DNA from: Deltaproteobacteria bacterium
Lineage (GTDB): Bacteria > Myxococcota_A > UBA9042 > PHBI01
DNA: 64,000 nucleotides
Direction of reading: 5' to 3'
Assembly: GCA_020632715.1 (NCBI GenBank)
Contig: JACKFA010000007.1
Span: 124,001-188,000 of the forward strand
The notes beneath the pieces are model-generated. The model did no database searches. It had not been told where the DNA came from and saw only the letters and a program-made list of their open reading frames with translations. Position numbers and translations under genes: made by a program. Below, in pieces: positions 26,769-34,855 of this stretch. The first letter of the stretch is position 1. The number at the start of each line of letters is the position of its first letter.

Positions 26769-27377
26769 CTACTCGGCGTCATCCTCGTCGACGGTCGGCG
26801 GCGGGCCGAAACCGGGGCCGGTGCCGTCCTGCGGGCCGAAGCCGCCCTTGCCGCCGCGGCCCTTCCAGCCGTCCTTGCCGCCGTGGCCGCGGCGCCCGCC
26901 GCGCCCGCCCATGCCCGGGCCCATCTCGACGAACTTCGCGAACTGGTCCGGGGTCATGATGGCCTTCGCCTGGAGCATGAAGTCGACGTGCAGCGTCTGG
27001 AGCTGCGTCTGCACCTTCCCGACCTCGGCGGAGAGCGAGAGGATCTCGGTGCGGTTCGGGGTGGGCTTCAGGAGCGCCGCCTTCACGGCGTCCTGGCGGG
27101 TCTTCATCTGCTCGTGGAGGGCCTTGCCGCTCGTGAACATCGCCTCGCGGGCGGTCTTGAGCTTGGCCTTCTGGTCGTCGGAGAGCCCGAGCTTCGCGAA
27201 GCCACGCTCGCCGCGGTGCTTCCTGAACTTGCCGTGCTTGCCGCCGCGGTGGTGCTTGAAGCGGCCGGTGGTCTCGGACTGCTGGTCGCCGCGGCTGCCC
27301 GGCTGGGCGAAGACGGCGGGGGCAGCGAGCCCGAGGGCGAGCGGGATGAGGACGAGACCGAAGAGTGACTTGCGCAT
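26769..27377 (-). CDS. periplasmic LTXXQ/Spy-type protein, ZraP-like
   Basis: A 202-residue exported protein from ATG 27377, with GGAGG upstream. It has a signal peptide to AVFAQ. A His/Lys/Gly-rich stretch (FKHHRGGKHGKFRKHRG) follows, then the helical Spy/CpxP core with LSDDQKAKLK and a second copy MTPDQFAKF, both of LTxxQ type. The tail is Gly/Arg/His-rich (GGRGGRRGHGG) and then acidic. Such proteins bind zinc or act as periplasmic chaperones and damp the kinase. The His-rich ends suggest metal binding. Confidence 0.85.
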   Translation of the reverse strand: MRKSLFGLVLIPLALGLAAPAVFAQPGSRGDQQSETTGRFKHHRGGKHGKFRKHRGERGFAKLGLSDDQKAKLKTAREAMFTSGKALHEQMKTRQDAVKAALLKPTPNRTEILSLSAEVGKVQTQLQTLHVDFMLQAKAIMTPDQFAKFVEMGPGMGGRGGRRGHGGKDGWKGRGGKGGFGPQDGTGPGFGPPPTVDEDDAE

Positions 27378-27426
27378 GGGAACCTCCGTAGGGGGTGGGT
27401 GGGAAGCGCGTCGCCTGGCCCCCATC

Positions 27427-27441
27427 GCAAGGCCTGTGCCA
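27427..27441 (-). promoter_or_regulatory. sigma-54 promoter of the ZraP-like/kinase unit
   Basis: On the minus strand: TGGCAC (27441-27436), five bases, TTGC (27430-27427). This matches the sigma-54 consensus TGGCAC-N5-TTGC exactly. RNA would start near 27416, giving a 39-base leader to the ATG at 27377. Confidence 0.75.
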
Positions 27442-27540
27442 GCGCGCCGACGAGCGGCGGAGATCCGCCTGCCGCCTCGCTGAGCGCGATGTGGCCGGGT
27501 CGCGGTGAAGGCGCCGCCGGCGCCCGCCGCGGCGTCCGAC

Positions 27541-27578
27541 CTGCGGAATCTGCAGTCGCCTCCCTGCAGGAACCGCAG
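27541..27578 (-). promoter_or_regulatory. two activator-site dyads upstream of the sigma-54 promoter
   Basis: Two 15-base imperfect palindromes, CTGCGG-AAT-CTGCAG (27541-27555) and CTGCAG-GAA-CCGCAG (27564-27578), have centres 23 bases apart. They lie about 130-155 bases upstream of the predicted start, where NtrC-type activators bind. The dyads also match each other as an inverted repeat. Confidence 0.65.
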
Positions 27579-27632
27579 GGCGCTCCCGACGAACCCTTGC
27601 CAGCCCCGCCGCCGAAGCGCTAAACCCCGCGT

Positions 27633-28484
27633 GTGACCTTCCTCGACCAGCTCACGGGGCCCGGCACGACGCTCACCGTCGAGCTGCGCCCGCCGCGCAT
27701 GGATCAGACCCAGGCCGCCAGCATCGACGCCTGGTTCACGATGCACGAGGCGGTCGCGTCGCTCGTCGCCGAGGGGACGCCCCTCTTCCTGACCGACGGC
27801 GCCGTCGGCGCGAAGGAGGAGGAGAACCTCCACCACCTCCTGACGAACCTCGATCCCGAGCTCCAGCGCGACCTCGTCTGCCCCTTCCTCACCACGAAGC
27901 ACACGCTCCAGTACTGTCAGTGGTACGCGGCGCGCGTCGTCGAGGCCGGCTGCGGCGGGCTCACGGTGCTCGGCGGCGACAAGCACGTCGGCCCCCCGCG
28001 CTGCGTCGAGCACGGCCACGAGCTGCGCGCGCTCATCGCCGAGCGCTTCCCGACCCTCCCCCTCGGCGGCTGGGCGAACCCGCACCGCGACGCCGCGCGC
28101 CAGGTGAGCTTCCTCACGGCCGCCGACTACCACGCCGACTTCTACCTGACCCAGCTCGTGAGCCACCACGATCTGCCCGCCGTGGAGCGCTTCCTCGCCG
28201 AGCTCGACCGCCAGGGCGTCGCGATGCCCGGCGTCTTCGGCGTGTTCTTCTACCGCAGCGGCAGGAAGAAGACGCTCCAGCGCCTCGCCGAGTTCTTCCC
28301 GGTCCCGGTCGACGGCGTCGTCGCGGACTTCGCCACCGGGAAGACCCCCGAGCGCGTGTGCGCCGAGTCCATCCGCGCGCTCGAGGCGCTCGGCGTGCGG
28401 AAGTTCTACGTGTCGAACCTGCAGCCGGAGCTCGCGAGCGCGCAGCTCGACGGGATCCGCCGGGAGCTCGCCGCGCTCGACTGA
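27633..28484 (+). CDS. methylenetetrahydrofolate reductase-like protein
   Basis: A 283-residue protein of the MTHFR superfamily from GTG 27633. TLTVELRPPR near the start carries the catalytic-site Glu of the family. HHLLTNL, then LTVLGGDKHVGP (flavin-binding GGD region) and GVFGVFFYRSG follow the usual order, though similarity to true MetF is distant. It may reduce methylenetetrahydrofolate or another C1 carrier. It converges on the B12-dependent regulator gene, 11 bases away; a second MTHFR domain is in the gene at 41249. Confidence 0.7.
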   Translation: MTFLDQLTGPGTTLTVELRPPRMDQTQAASIDAWFTMHEAVASLVAEGTPLFLTDGAVGAKEEENLHHLLTNLDPELQRDLVCPFLTTKHTLQYCQWYAARVVEAGCGGLTVLGGDKHVGPPRCVEHGHELRALIAERFPTLPLGGWANPHRDAARQVSFLTAADYHADFYLTQLVSHHDLPAVERFLAELDRQGVAMPGVFGVFFYRSGRKKTLQRLAEFFPVPVDGVVADFATGKTPERVCAESIRALEALGVRKFYVSNLQPELASAQLDGIRRELAALD

Positions 28485-28495
28485 AGGCGCCGCGA

Positions 28496-29416
28496 TCAGC
28501 CGCGCGCGCCGCGCGCCGTGAGGCCGCTCGCCCAGCGCTCGAGCGCGTGGAAGTCCGCGAGCAGCGTGATGCCGGGCGGCGCGCTCTCCGCCCCGCCCAC
28601 CGCCACCCAGACGTCCGGCGCGACGGCCCGCTCGATGGCGGCGAGGTGGCGCGCCACGGCCTCCGGCTCGGCGTGGCGCGACGACCCGAGGAGGAGCCCC
28701 GCCGCGCGGCAGCGTTCGACCGCGAGCGCCAGATCCGCGACCGGCGTGTCGGCGCCGAGCGAGACGACGCGGATCCCGCTCACCGCGAGGAGGAGCGCGC
28801 TCACGTGGAGCCCCATGTCGTGGAGCTCGCCGGGCAGCGCGCCGCAGACGACCGTGGGGCTGCCCGTCTCGTAGCCGCGCCGGCGCTCGACGAGGTGGTG
28901 CCGGACGCGCGCCGTCGCGAAGTGCTCGTGCATGACCGCGATGCGCCCGTCGCGCCAGGCCTCGCCGAGGAGCGCCATGAAGGGCACGGCGCACTCGTGG
29001 ACGAAGCGGCGGGCGCCGAGCTCGTCGGCGGCGCGCTGCAGGGCCTGGTTCAGCCCGGCCTCGTCGAGGGCGCGCGTGAGCTCGAGCAGGAGCTGCACGT
29101 GGCCGTCCCCCTCGCGGGTCGCGGTGCGCGGCGGCGCGACGGCGACGAGCTGCTCGAGGCGGTCGAGCGGGGCGGCGACGACGTCGGAGGGGCGGTGCCC
29201 GAGGTCGAGCGCGCGCGTCACGAGGCGCAGGCGCTCCGCCTCGGCGAGCGCGTAGCGGCGGTGCCCCGACGGGAGGCGCGTCGCCACCGGCGCCCCGTAG
29301 CGGCGCTCCCAGGAGCGGATGGTCTCCGCCGGGACACCGGTCGCTCGCGCGAGCGCGCCGATGCTCATCCACTCGGGCTGGTCGTCCTCGAGCTCTGGCG
29401 GAGACGGGTCGAGCAC
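28496..29416 (-). CDS. MerR-family regulator with B12-binding domain, CarH-like
   Basis: A 306-residue regulator from GTG 29416. Residues 16-85 are a MerR DNA-binding domain (MSIGALARATGVPAETIRSW, then RYGAP). Residues about 110-180 are the helical cobalamin cap with W154-x9-E164-H165, the motif that covers the adenosyl group in CarH. Residues about 187-300 are the B12-binding Rossmann domain with E197-x-H199-xx-G202. CarH proteins bind DNA in the dark with adenosylcobalamin and let go in light. Arg155 replaces the neighbouring His of Thermus CarH that ligates cobalt after light. It probably represses its own divergent promoter. Confidence 0.88.
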   Translation of the reverse strand: MLDPSPPELEDDQPEWMSIGALARATGVPAETIRSWERRYGAPVATRLPSGHRRYALAEAERLRLVTRALDLGHRPSDVVAAPLDRLEQLVAVAPPRTATREGDGHVQLLLELTRALDEAGLNQALQRAADELGARRFVHECAVPFMALLGEAWRDGRIAVMHEHFATARVRHHLVERRRGYETGSPTVVCGALPGELHDMGLHVSALLLAVSGIRVVSLGADTPVADLALAVERCRAAGLLLGSSRHAEPEAVARHLAAIERAVAPDVWVAVGGAESAPPGITLLADFHALERWASGLTARGARG

Positions 29417-29424
29417 CCCGGAAA

Positions 29425-29504
29425 TCTATTCAAAAGCTGGTCGTTCGGCAAGTGTGAATAAAAATTAGCGGTCCTGTTGCTTTGGTGAATAGGTTTTGAA
29501 TAGA
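29425..29504. promoter_or_regulatory. AT-rich divergent promoter with candidate CarH-like operators
   Basis: This is the most AT-rich island nearby. An 11-base inverted repeat, TCTATTCAAAA (29425-29435) and TTTTGAATAGA (29494-29504), flanks it. GAATAG occurs at 29487-29492 and 29498-29503, exactly 11 bases apart, and GAATAA at 29456-29461. Direct repeats with an 11-base step are how tetrameric CarH meets its operator. On the minus strand, TTGCCG-N17-TAGATT ends a few bases before the GTG, so the regulator mRNA may be leaderless. Confidence 0.6.
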
Positions 29505-29574
29505 AAAAGCCTAGACAGGCGCCCGGCGGGAACTACCGCGGACGCCCAACCCTCAGCCTTGAAGGACGACAACG

Positions 29575-31332
29575 ATGAGACACAGCCTCCGCCTCCCTGG
29601 CGTGCTCCGCGTGGCCCTCGTGGCCGGCGCGGCCCTCCTCGCCGCCGCCTGCTCCGACGACTCCTCCGACGGCACGACCGATCCCGGCCCGTCCGGCGCC
29701 AAGACGATCACCGCCACCCTCGCCGCCTCGGGCGAATTCACGACCCTCACGGCCGCCCTCGAGGCCGCCGATCTCGACGGCACCCTCGCCGGCGCGGGCC
29801 CGTTCACCCTCTTCGCGCCGACCGACGCGGCGTTCGCGAAGCTCCCCGCGGGCACCGTCGAGGGGCTGCTCGCCGACATCCCGGCGCTCACGCGCGTCCT
29901 GCAGTACCACGTCACCTCCGGCGAGGTGGACGCCGCGGCGGTGTCCGCGTCCGCGTCCGTGGCGACCCTCCTGGGCGTGGCCGTCCCCGTGATGGTCGAG
30001 GCCGACGGCACCGTCGTCCTGAACGGCGCCGCCGCGGTGACCTCGGCCGACGTCGTCGCGTCGAACGGCGTCATCCACGTCATCGACACGGTGCTCCTGC
30101 CGCCCGACGACCCGCCGCCGTCGAACACGATCACCGACATCGTCACGTCCGACGACCGCTTCGAGACCCTCGCCACCGCCGTCGCGGCCGCCGGGCTCGG
30201 CGACACCCTCGCCGGCGACGGGCCGTTCACCGTCTTCGCGCCGACCGACGACGCGTTCGCGGCGCTCCCGGCGGGCACGCTCGACACCCTGCTCGCCGAT
30301 CAGGCGGCGCTCACCGACGTCCTCACCTACCACGTCGTCGACGGCGAGGTGACGGCCTCACAGGTCGTGGGGCTCAGCGAGGCCGTCGCGAAGAACGGCG
30401 TCGCCATCGGGATCGAGGTCGTCGACGGCGCCGTCGTCCTGAACGGCACGGTCCACGTGACCATCACCGACATCGTGGCCGACAACGGCGTCATCCACGT
30501 CATCGACGGCGTGCTCGTGCCGCCGCCCACGATCGCCGAGCTGGTCGCGACCGATCCGGACTTCTCGACGCTCCGCGCGGCCGTGGAGGCCGCCGGGCTC
30601 GGGGAGGCGCTCGCCGGCGACGGGCCGTTCACCGTGTTCGCGCCGACCGACGCGGCGTTCGCGAAGATCCCCGAGGCCGACCTCCAGGCGCTCCTCGCCG
30701 ACAAGGCGGCGCTCACGGACGTGCTCACCTACCACGCGCTCACGGGCCGTCACCTCGCGGCCGAGGTCACGGGCGTGACGTACCTCACCATGCTGAACGG
30801 CGCCATCGCGCCCATCGCCGTCTCGGACGGCGCGCGCATCGCGGGCGCCTCGATCGTCGCGACCGACGTGCGCGCCCGGAACGGCGTCGTCCACGTCATC
30901 GACACGGTCATCACCCCGCCGCCGACCATCGCCGCGATCGTCGCGGGCGACGACCGCTTCGAGACGCTGCTCACCGCGGTGCAGGCGGCGGGTCTCGCCG
31001 ACACCCTCACCACGGGCGGGCCCTTCACCGTGTTCGCGCCGACCGACGACGCCTTCGCGCTCGTGGACGCGGGCGCCCTCCAGGCGCTCCTCGCCGACAC
31101 GGCGGCGCTCACGGACGTGCTCCTCTACCACGTGATCGATGGGGTCGTGCCGGCCGCGGTCGCCGTCACGCTCAGCGAGGCGACGATGAAGAGCGGCGAC
31201 CAGATCGGCATCGCGGTCGACGGCGGCGCGGTCGTCCTGAACGCCGAGGCGGAGGTGGTGGCGACCGACGTGTGGGCGCGGAACGGCGTCATCCACGTCA
31301 TCGACCACGTGCTGATGCCGCCGTCGCCCTGA
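29575..31332 (+). CDS. lipoprotein with four fasciclin (FAS1) domains
   Basis: A 585-residue lipoprotein with lipobox LAAAC. Four FAS1 domains follow at about 45-178, 185-316, 320-450 and 454-583. Each has the H1 box with FAPTDAAF or FAPTDDAF and the H2 box with NGVIHVID or NGVVHVID. FAS1 proteins are adhesins in biofilms, matrices and symbioses. The ATG has GAAGGA upstream. It shares the promoter region with the CarH-like regulator, so expression may respond to light or B12. Confidence 0.92.
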   Translation: MRHSLRLPGVLRVALVAGAALLAAACSDDSSDGTTDPGPSGAKTITATLAASGEFTTLTAALEAADLDGTLAGAGPFTLFAPTDAAFAKLPAGTVEGLLADIPALTRVLQYHVTSGEVDAAAVSASASVATLLGVAVPVMVEADGTVVLNGAAAVTSADVVASNGVIHVIDTVLLPPDDPPPSNTITDIVTSDDRFETLATAVAAAGLGDTLAGDGPFTVFAPTDDAFAALPAGTLDTLLADQAALTDVLTYHVVDGEVTASQVVGLSEAVAKNGVAIGIEVVDGAVVLNGTVHVTITDIVADNGVIHVIDGVLVPPPTIAELVATDPDFSTLRAAVEAAGLGEALAGDGPFTVFAPTDAAFAKIPEADLQALLADKAALTDVLTYHALTGRHLAAEVTGVTYLTMLNGAIAPIAVSDGARIAGASIVATDVRARNGVVHVIDTVITPPPTIAAIVAGDDRFETLLTAVQAAGLADTLTTGGPFTVFAPTDDAFALVDAGALQALLADTAALTDVLLYHVIDGVVPAAVAVTLSEATMKSGDQIGIAVDGGAVVLNAEAEVVATDVWARNGVIHVIDHVLMPPSP

Positions 31333-31351
31333 TCCACGGCGACCGGCGGTC

Positions 31352-31390
31352 CCCGCGGGGCGCGGCGTCCGATGGCGCCCGCCCCGCGGG
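31352..31390. terminator. hairpin between convergent genes
   Basis: An 11-base perfect stem, CCCGCGGGGCG (31352-31362) with CGCCCCGCGGG (31380-31390), sits between the fasciclin and DUF481 genes. It has no T-run; it is a candidate two-way terminator. Confidence 0.45.
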
Positions 31391-31398
31391 CCCTCCCG

Positions 31399-32193
31399 CT
31401 AGAAACCCCAGGTGAGCGACACGAGCGTGGTCGTGTCGAGCGTCTCGACCGTGGACGGCGGGCTCGAGTCGTAGGCGATGGCCACCGTGAAGCTCATCGC
31501 CAGGTTCCGCGCGAACTTCAGCGCGAGCTGCGTCTCGTTCAGGATGCGGTAGTCGTCGCCGAAGGCGTCGAGGCGCGGCTGGTAGTAGACGGTGTCGGCG
31601 AACGTGATGAAGTCGTCGAGCTGGAAGCGCCCGGTCAGGTAGACCGACGCGCGGTGGTTGTCCTCCGTGGCCCCGGAGTCGGGCAGCGCCGCGTCCTCCG
31701 AGTAGCGCTCGTGCTCGTACATGTAGGAGACGCCCGCGTAGAGGCTCACGAGCGGGCCGGGGACGAGCGTGAAGCGGGGCCCCGTGCCGACGAGGGCGCG
31801 CAGCGAGAGGCGCTTGAACTGGTCGTGCGTGAGCTGGCCGTAGACCTCCCACGTGACCGCGTCCGTGAGCCAGAGCTGGTAGCGGAGGTGCGAGAAGACC
31901 TTGAAGAGGAAGTCCTCGCCGGACTTCCGGCCGAAGTCGATCTCCGAGCTCGAGATGATGGTGTGCGGCTGCGCGCGGTACAGCATCAGGAGCCCGCCCG
32001 AGAGGCGGAGGAGATCGATGTTGCCCGTGCGCCAGTCGAGCGCGCCGCGGAGCTCGCCGGTGAGGCCGTCCTCGGAGATCGCCGAGAGCAGCGGCTGGGT
32101 GTTCACGATCTGCGCCCGCGCCGCGGGCGTCGCGAGGAAGAGCGCGGCGCCCGCGAGGGCGAGCGCGAGGAGCGCCGTGCGCGCGTTCGTCAT
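31399..32193 (-). CDS. DUF481-type outer-membrane beta-barrel
   Basis: A 264-residue protein from ATG 32193, with a signal peptide ending ARAQ. The mature part has alternating strands (GELRGALDWRTGNIDLLRLS, ELDFG-like SEIDFGRKSGED, VSLTWGF at the end). The closing aromatic Phe and the pattern fit the DUF481 (YdiY-like) barrel family, salt-induced in enterics. No transport function is established. Confidence 0.75.
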   Translation of the reverse strand: MTNARTALLALALAGAALFLATPAARAQIVNTQPLLSAISEDGLTGELRGALDWRTGNIDLLRLSGGLLMLYRAQPHTIISSSEIDFGRKSGEDFLFKVFSHLRYQLWLTDAVTWEVYGQLTHDQFKRLSLRALVGTGPRFTLVPGPLVSLYAGVSYMYEHERYSEDAALPDSGATEDNHRASVYLTGRFQLDDFITFADTVYYQPRLDAFGDDYRILNETQLALKFARNLAMSFTVAIAYDSSPPSTVETLDTTTLVSLTWGF

Positions 32194-32467
32194 GATCCTG
32201 GCCTCCGGTGGGGTCGTCCGTGGGCGCCGCACCATGCCACGGTGGGCCCTCCGCGGGTAGGGCGGATCCCGGCCTCGGCGGGCCGGGGGAGGGGGTGATC
32301 GCGCGTCAGGGCGGCCTGCCAGGCCGACGACGTCGATTCCTCGCGCGAGCGGGTGAACAACCGCGGCCGCGCGCCGTCCATGACCTCTCGTGGCGCCGCC
32401 CGACGATCGCCACGCCCCCCCGGGACCTGAAAAACCGAAGACGCTGCGCGCGCAGGAGACACCGACG

Positions 32468-34096
32468 ATGGCTCGCCCCCGGACACGGACCTCCACCTCC
32501 CTCTCGCTCCTCGCAGCCTCGCTCGGCCTCGCCGCCGCGCCCGCCGCCCTGGCGGCGCCCTCCGGCGCTCCCCTCGCGAGCGGCCGGTCGCTCGTCTGCG
32601 AGTCCGAGCGCGGCACCCTCGAGGTCGAGGCGAGCGCCGCGCGCGTCACGCCGAAGGGAGCCTCGCGGGCCATCGAGGCCGGCGCGACCTGGGCCTCGAC
32701 CGGGCCCGGGCTCTGGAACGTCGCCATCGAGACCGACCGCGGGCAGCGCTTCGCCTTCGCGATGCGGGAGGACGGCCGCGGCGGCTGGGAGCTCGGGCTC
32801 GCCGGCGCGTGGACGCCCTGCGGCGTGTCCGACGACGCCCCCGAGGCCGAGGCGCCTCCCGCCGCGCCGCCCGTCGTCGCGCCGCCTGTCGTCGCGCCGC
32901 CGGTCGTCGTCGCGCCGCCCGTCGCGAAGGCGCCCCCCGCTCCCGCGCGCGCCCGCGGCCTCGACGCCATCGGGCTCGCGAAGGCCCTCGGCGAGCGCGG
33001 CCTCGACGCCACCCCGCGCGGCGCCGACCACGTCCTGCTCGGCGTCGCCGGCTACGAGCTCTCCCTCGTGCTCGCCGGCAACACCTGGCTCCTCTCCCAC
33101 GACGAGGTCGTGCCCGCCGCGGTCGTCGGCTTCGAGACGCTCAACGGCTGGAACGCGTCGCACCGCGGCGCGCGCGTCTTCCTCGAGCGCGAGGACGACA
33201 TGGACCGCGTCGTCTTCGAGGCCGACCTCACCATCGGGGACGCGACCACCGTCGACGACGTCGCCGCCTTCGTGACCGTCGCCACGAAGCGCCTCGACGA
33301 GTTCGTCGCCGCCGTGCTCCCCGGCGCGCGGCCGGAGCCGCCCGCCGAGCCCGCCCCGACCGTCGCTCCCCCGGCGCCCGACGTCGTCGTCGGCCCGGGC
33401 GTGGTGGAGGAGGCCTCGCCGCCGCCGCTCGCGACCGTGCTCCCGGGCGCGAGCGCGGCGCCGACCGTCGTCATCGAGGATCCGGCCGTCATCCCGCAGC
33501 AGTGCCGCGGCGAGGACACCTACGGGCCCATCGACGTCGGGACGCTCGTCCGCCTCGGGAAGCACCGCGCCGTCAACGGCGACGCGAACTGGGCCCCCGC
33601 GATGGAGGCCGAGGTCGGCGAGGTGACCCGCGTCTTCGAGCTCGGCGGCGTCGACGGCTCCGGCTGCCCGGGGGTGCGCGTCGAGCTCGACGGGGGCGCG
33701 TTCTTCTGGCGCGTCCGCGACCTGGGCCTCGCGACGCCCGCGCCGCGCACGCCGCCGCCCGCGACGACGCCGCCACCCGCGCCCACGCAGGGCGCCGCGC
33801 CGGCCGTCATCACGGCGCCGGTCGCCGTCGCCGCGCACAAGGTGGAGGTCTTCGGGGCCGAGTGGTGCGGCGCCTGCAAGCTCACCGAGCGCTACCTGAA
33901 GGGCAAGGGCGTGCCCTTCGACGAGGTCGACGTCGACACCGACGGCGGCCGCGAGCGCATGAACGCGAGCCTCCGCGCGGCGGGCCAGGATCCGCGCCGC
34001 TTCAGCACGATCCCCGTCATCATCGTCGACGGGCGCGAGGTCATCCGCGGCCTCGACAAGCCCGCCCTCGAGAGGGCCCTGGCCGCCGCGCCCTGA
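32468..34096 (+). CDS. exported YbjN-domain/glutaredoxin fusion
   Basis: A 542-residue protein from ATG 32468, with AGGAG upstream. It has a signal peptide to about residue 30, a small beta domain (about 40-120), a Pro/Val linker, and a YbjN-like domain (about 160-285, with LNGWNASHRGARVFLE). A third module (about 345-420, VRLGKHRAVNGDANW ... GCPGVRVELDGGAFFWRVRD) of SH3-like look comes next. The C-terminal glutaredoxin domain (about 455-542) has WCGAC and the cis-Pro TIPVI. The redox site is predicted to lie outside the cytoplasm. I know no standard name for this combination. Confidence 0.8.
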   Translation: MARPRTRTSTSLSLLAASLGLAAAPAALAAPSGAPLASGRSLVCESERGTLEVEASAARVTPKGASRAIEAGATWASTGPGLWNVAIETDRGQRFAFAMREDGRGGWELGLAGAWTPCGVSDDAPEAEAPPAAPPVVAPPVVAPPVVVAPPVAKAPPAPARARGLDAIGLAKALGERGLDATPRGADHVLLGVAGYELSLVLAGNTWLLSHDEVVPAAVVGFETLNGWNASHRGARVFLEREDDMDRVVFEADLTIGDATTVDDVAAFVTVATKRLDEFVAAVLPGARPEPPAEPAPTVAPPAPDVVVGPGVVEEASPPPLATVLPGASAAPTVVIEDPAVIPQQCRGEDTYGPIDVGTLVRLGKHRAVNGDANWAPAMEAEVGEVTRVFELGGVDGSGCPGVRVELDGGAFFWRVRDLGLATPAPRTPPPATTPPPAPTQGAAPAVITAPVAVAAHKVEVFGAEWCGACKLTERYLKGKGVPFDEVDVDTDGGRERMNASLRAAGQDPRRFSTIPVIIVDGREVIRGLDKPALERALAAAP

Positions 34097-34102
34097 CGTC
34101 GC

Positions 34103-34855
34103 TCAGGGCAGCGTCACCGCCTCGCGCGCGAGCATCGCCTCGACCGCCGCGCGCGCGGCGACCCCCGTCGGGAGCTCCGACGGCCACAGCTGCGCCCACG
34201 GCTCGTCCGCCACGGTCGCGAAGAAGCGCCCGTCGGGCGACACCGCGAGCCCCCGCAGCGGCCCGTCCCACGCGTGGATCACGACCGCGTCGGCCACGCC
34301 TTCAGCACCGACGCGATAGAGGCGCACGGTGCGGTCGGCGCCGCCCGAGGCGAGCCGCGCCGCCCCGTCGGCGGCGCTCCCGAGCCACGCGAGCGCCGCG
34401 ACCGGGCCCCCGGGGCGCCGGCCACCGCGGCGACCTCGCGCCCGCCGCGCCACACGCGCACCGTGCCCTCGCTGTCGCCGGCCGCGACGACGTCGCCGTC
34501 GGGGGAGAGCGCCACGGCGAGCGCCGCGCCGTCGCCGTGATGACGCCGCGGCTCCGTGGCGCCAGGGGCCAGACGAGGACGTCGCCCGACTCCCAGCCCG
34601 CGGCGACCGCCCCGCCGGCCGCCGTCACGAGCGCCCGCACCGGCCCGTCGCCGCGCCCCGCGACCGCGCTCGCCGGCGGCGCCCCAGGGCGAGCGCCCAG
34701 CGCCTCACCTCGCCGTCCTCGGCGCCCGACCAGAGCTCCCCCGAGGTCGTCACGATCACGTGCTCCACGTCGCCCGCGTGCCCTCTGAGCGCCACGACCT
34801 CACCGCCGTCGCGCCCATCCCACCACGGGATGGCCGGCGCGTCCGGCGCCCCGCG
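34103..34855 (-). pseudogene. frameshifted WD40 tail of the kinase gene
   Basis: WD40-like sequence continues past the stop of the kinase frame but in changing frames. The pieces are VVALRGHAGDVEHV (about 34695-34850), VRALVTAAGGAVAAGWESGD (about 34565-34680), MALSPDGDVVAAGDSEGTVR (about 34415-34540) and LASGGADRTVRLYRVG to a stop at 34103. Each step needs the loss of one base, four times in the same direction, near G/C runs at about 34847, 34685, 34560 and 34408. Either the last blades have decayed or the bases were lost in sequencing. The original protein was probably about 1,195 residues. Confidence 0.8.

Noticed and set aside
34103..34855. Programmed frameshifting in the kinase gene
   Set aside because: Four shifts in 450 bases without slippery heptamers or consistent structures fit decay or sequencing error far better.
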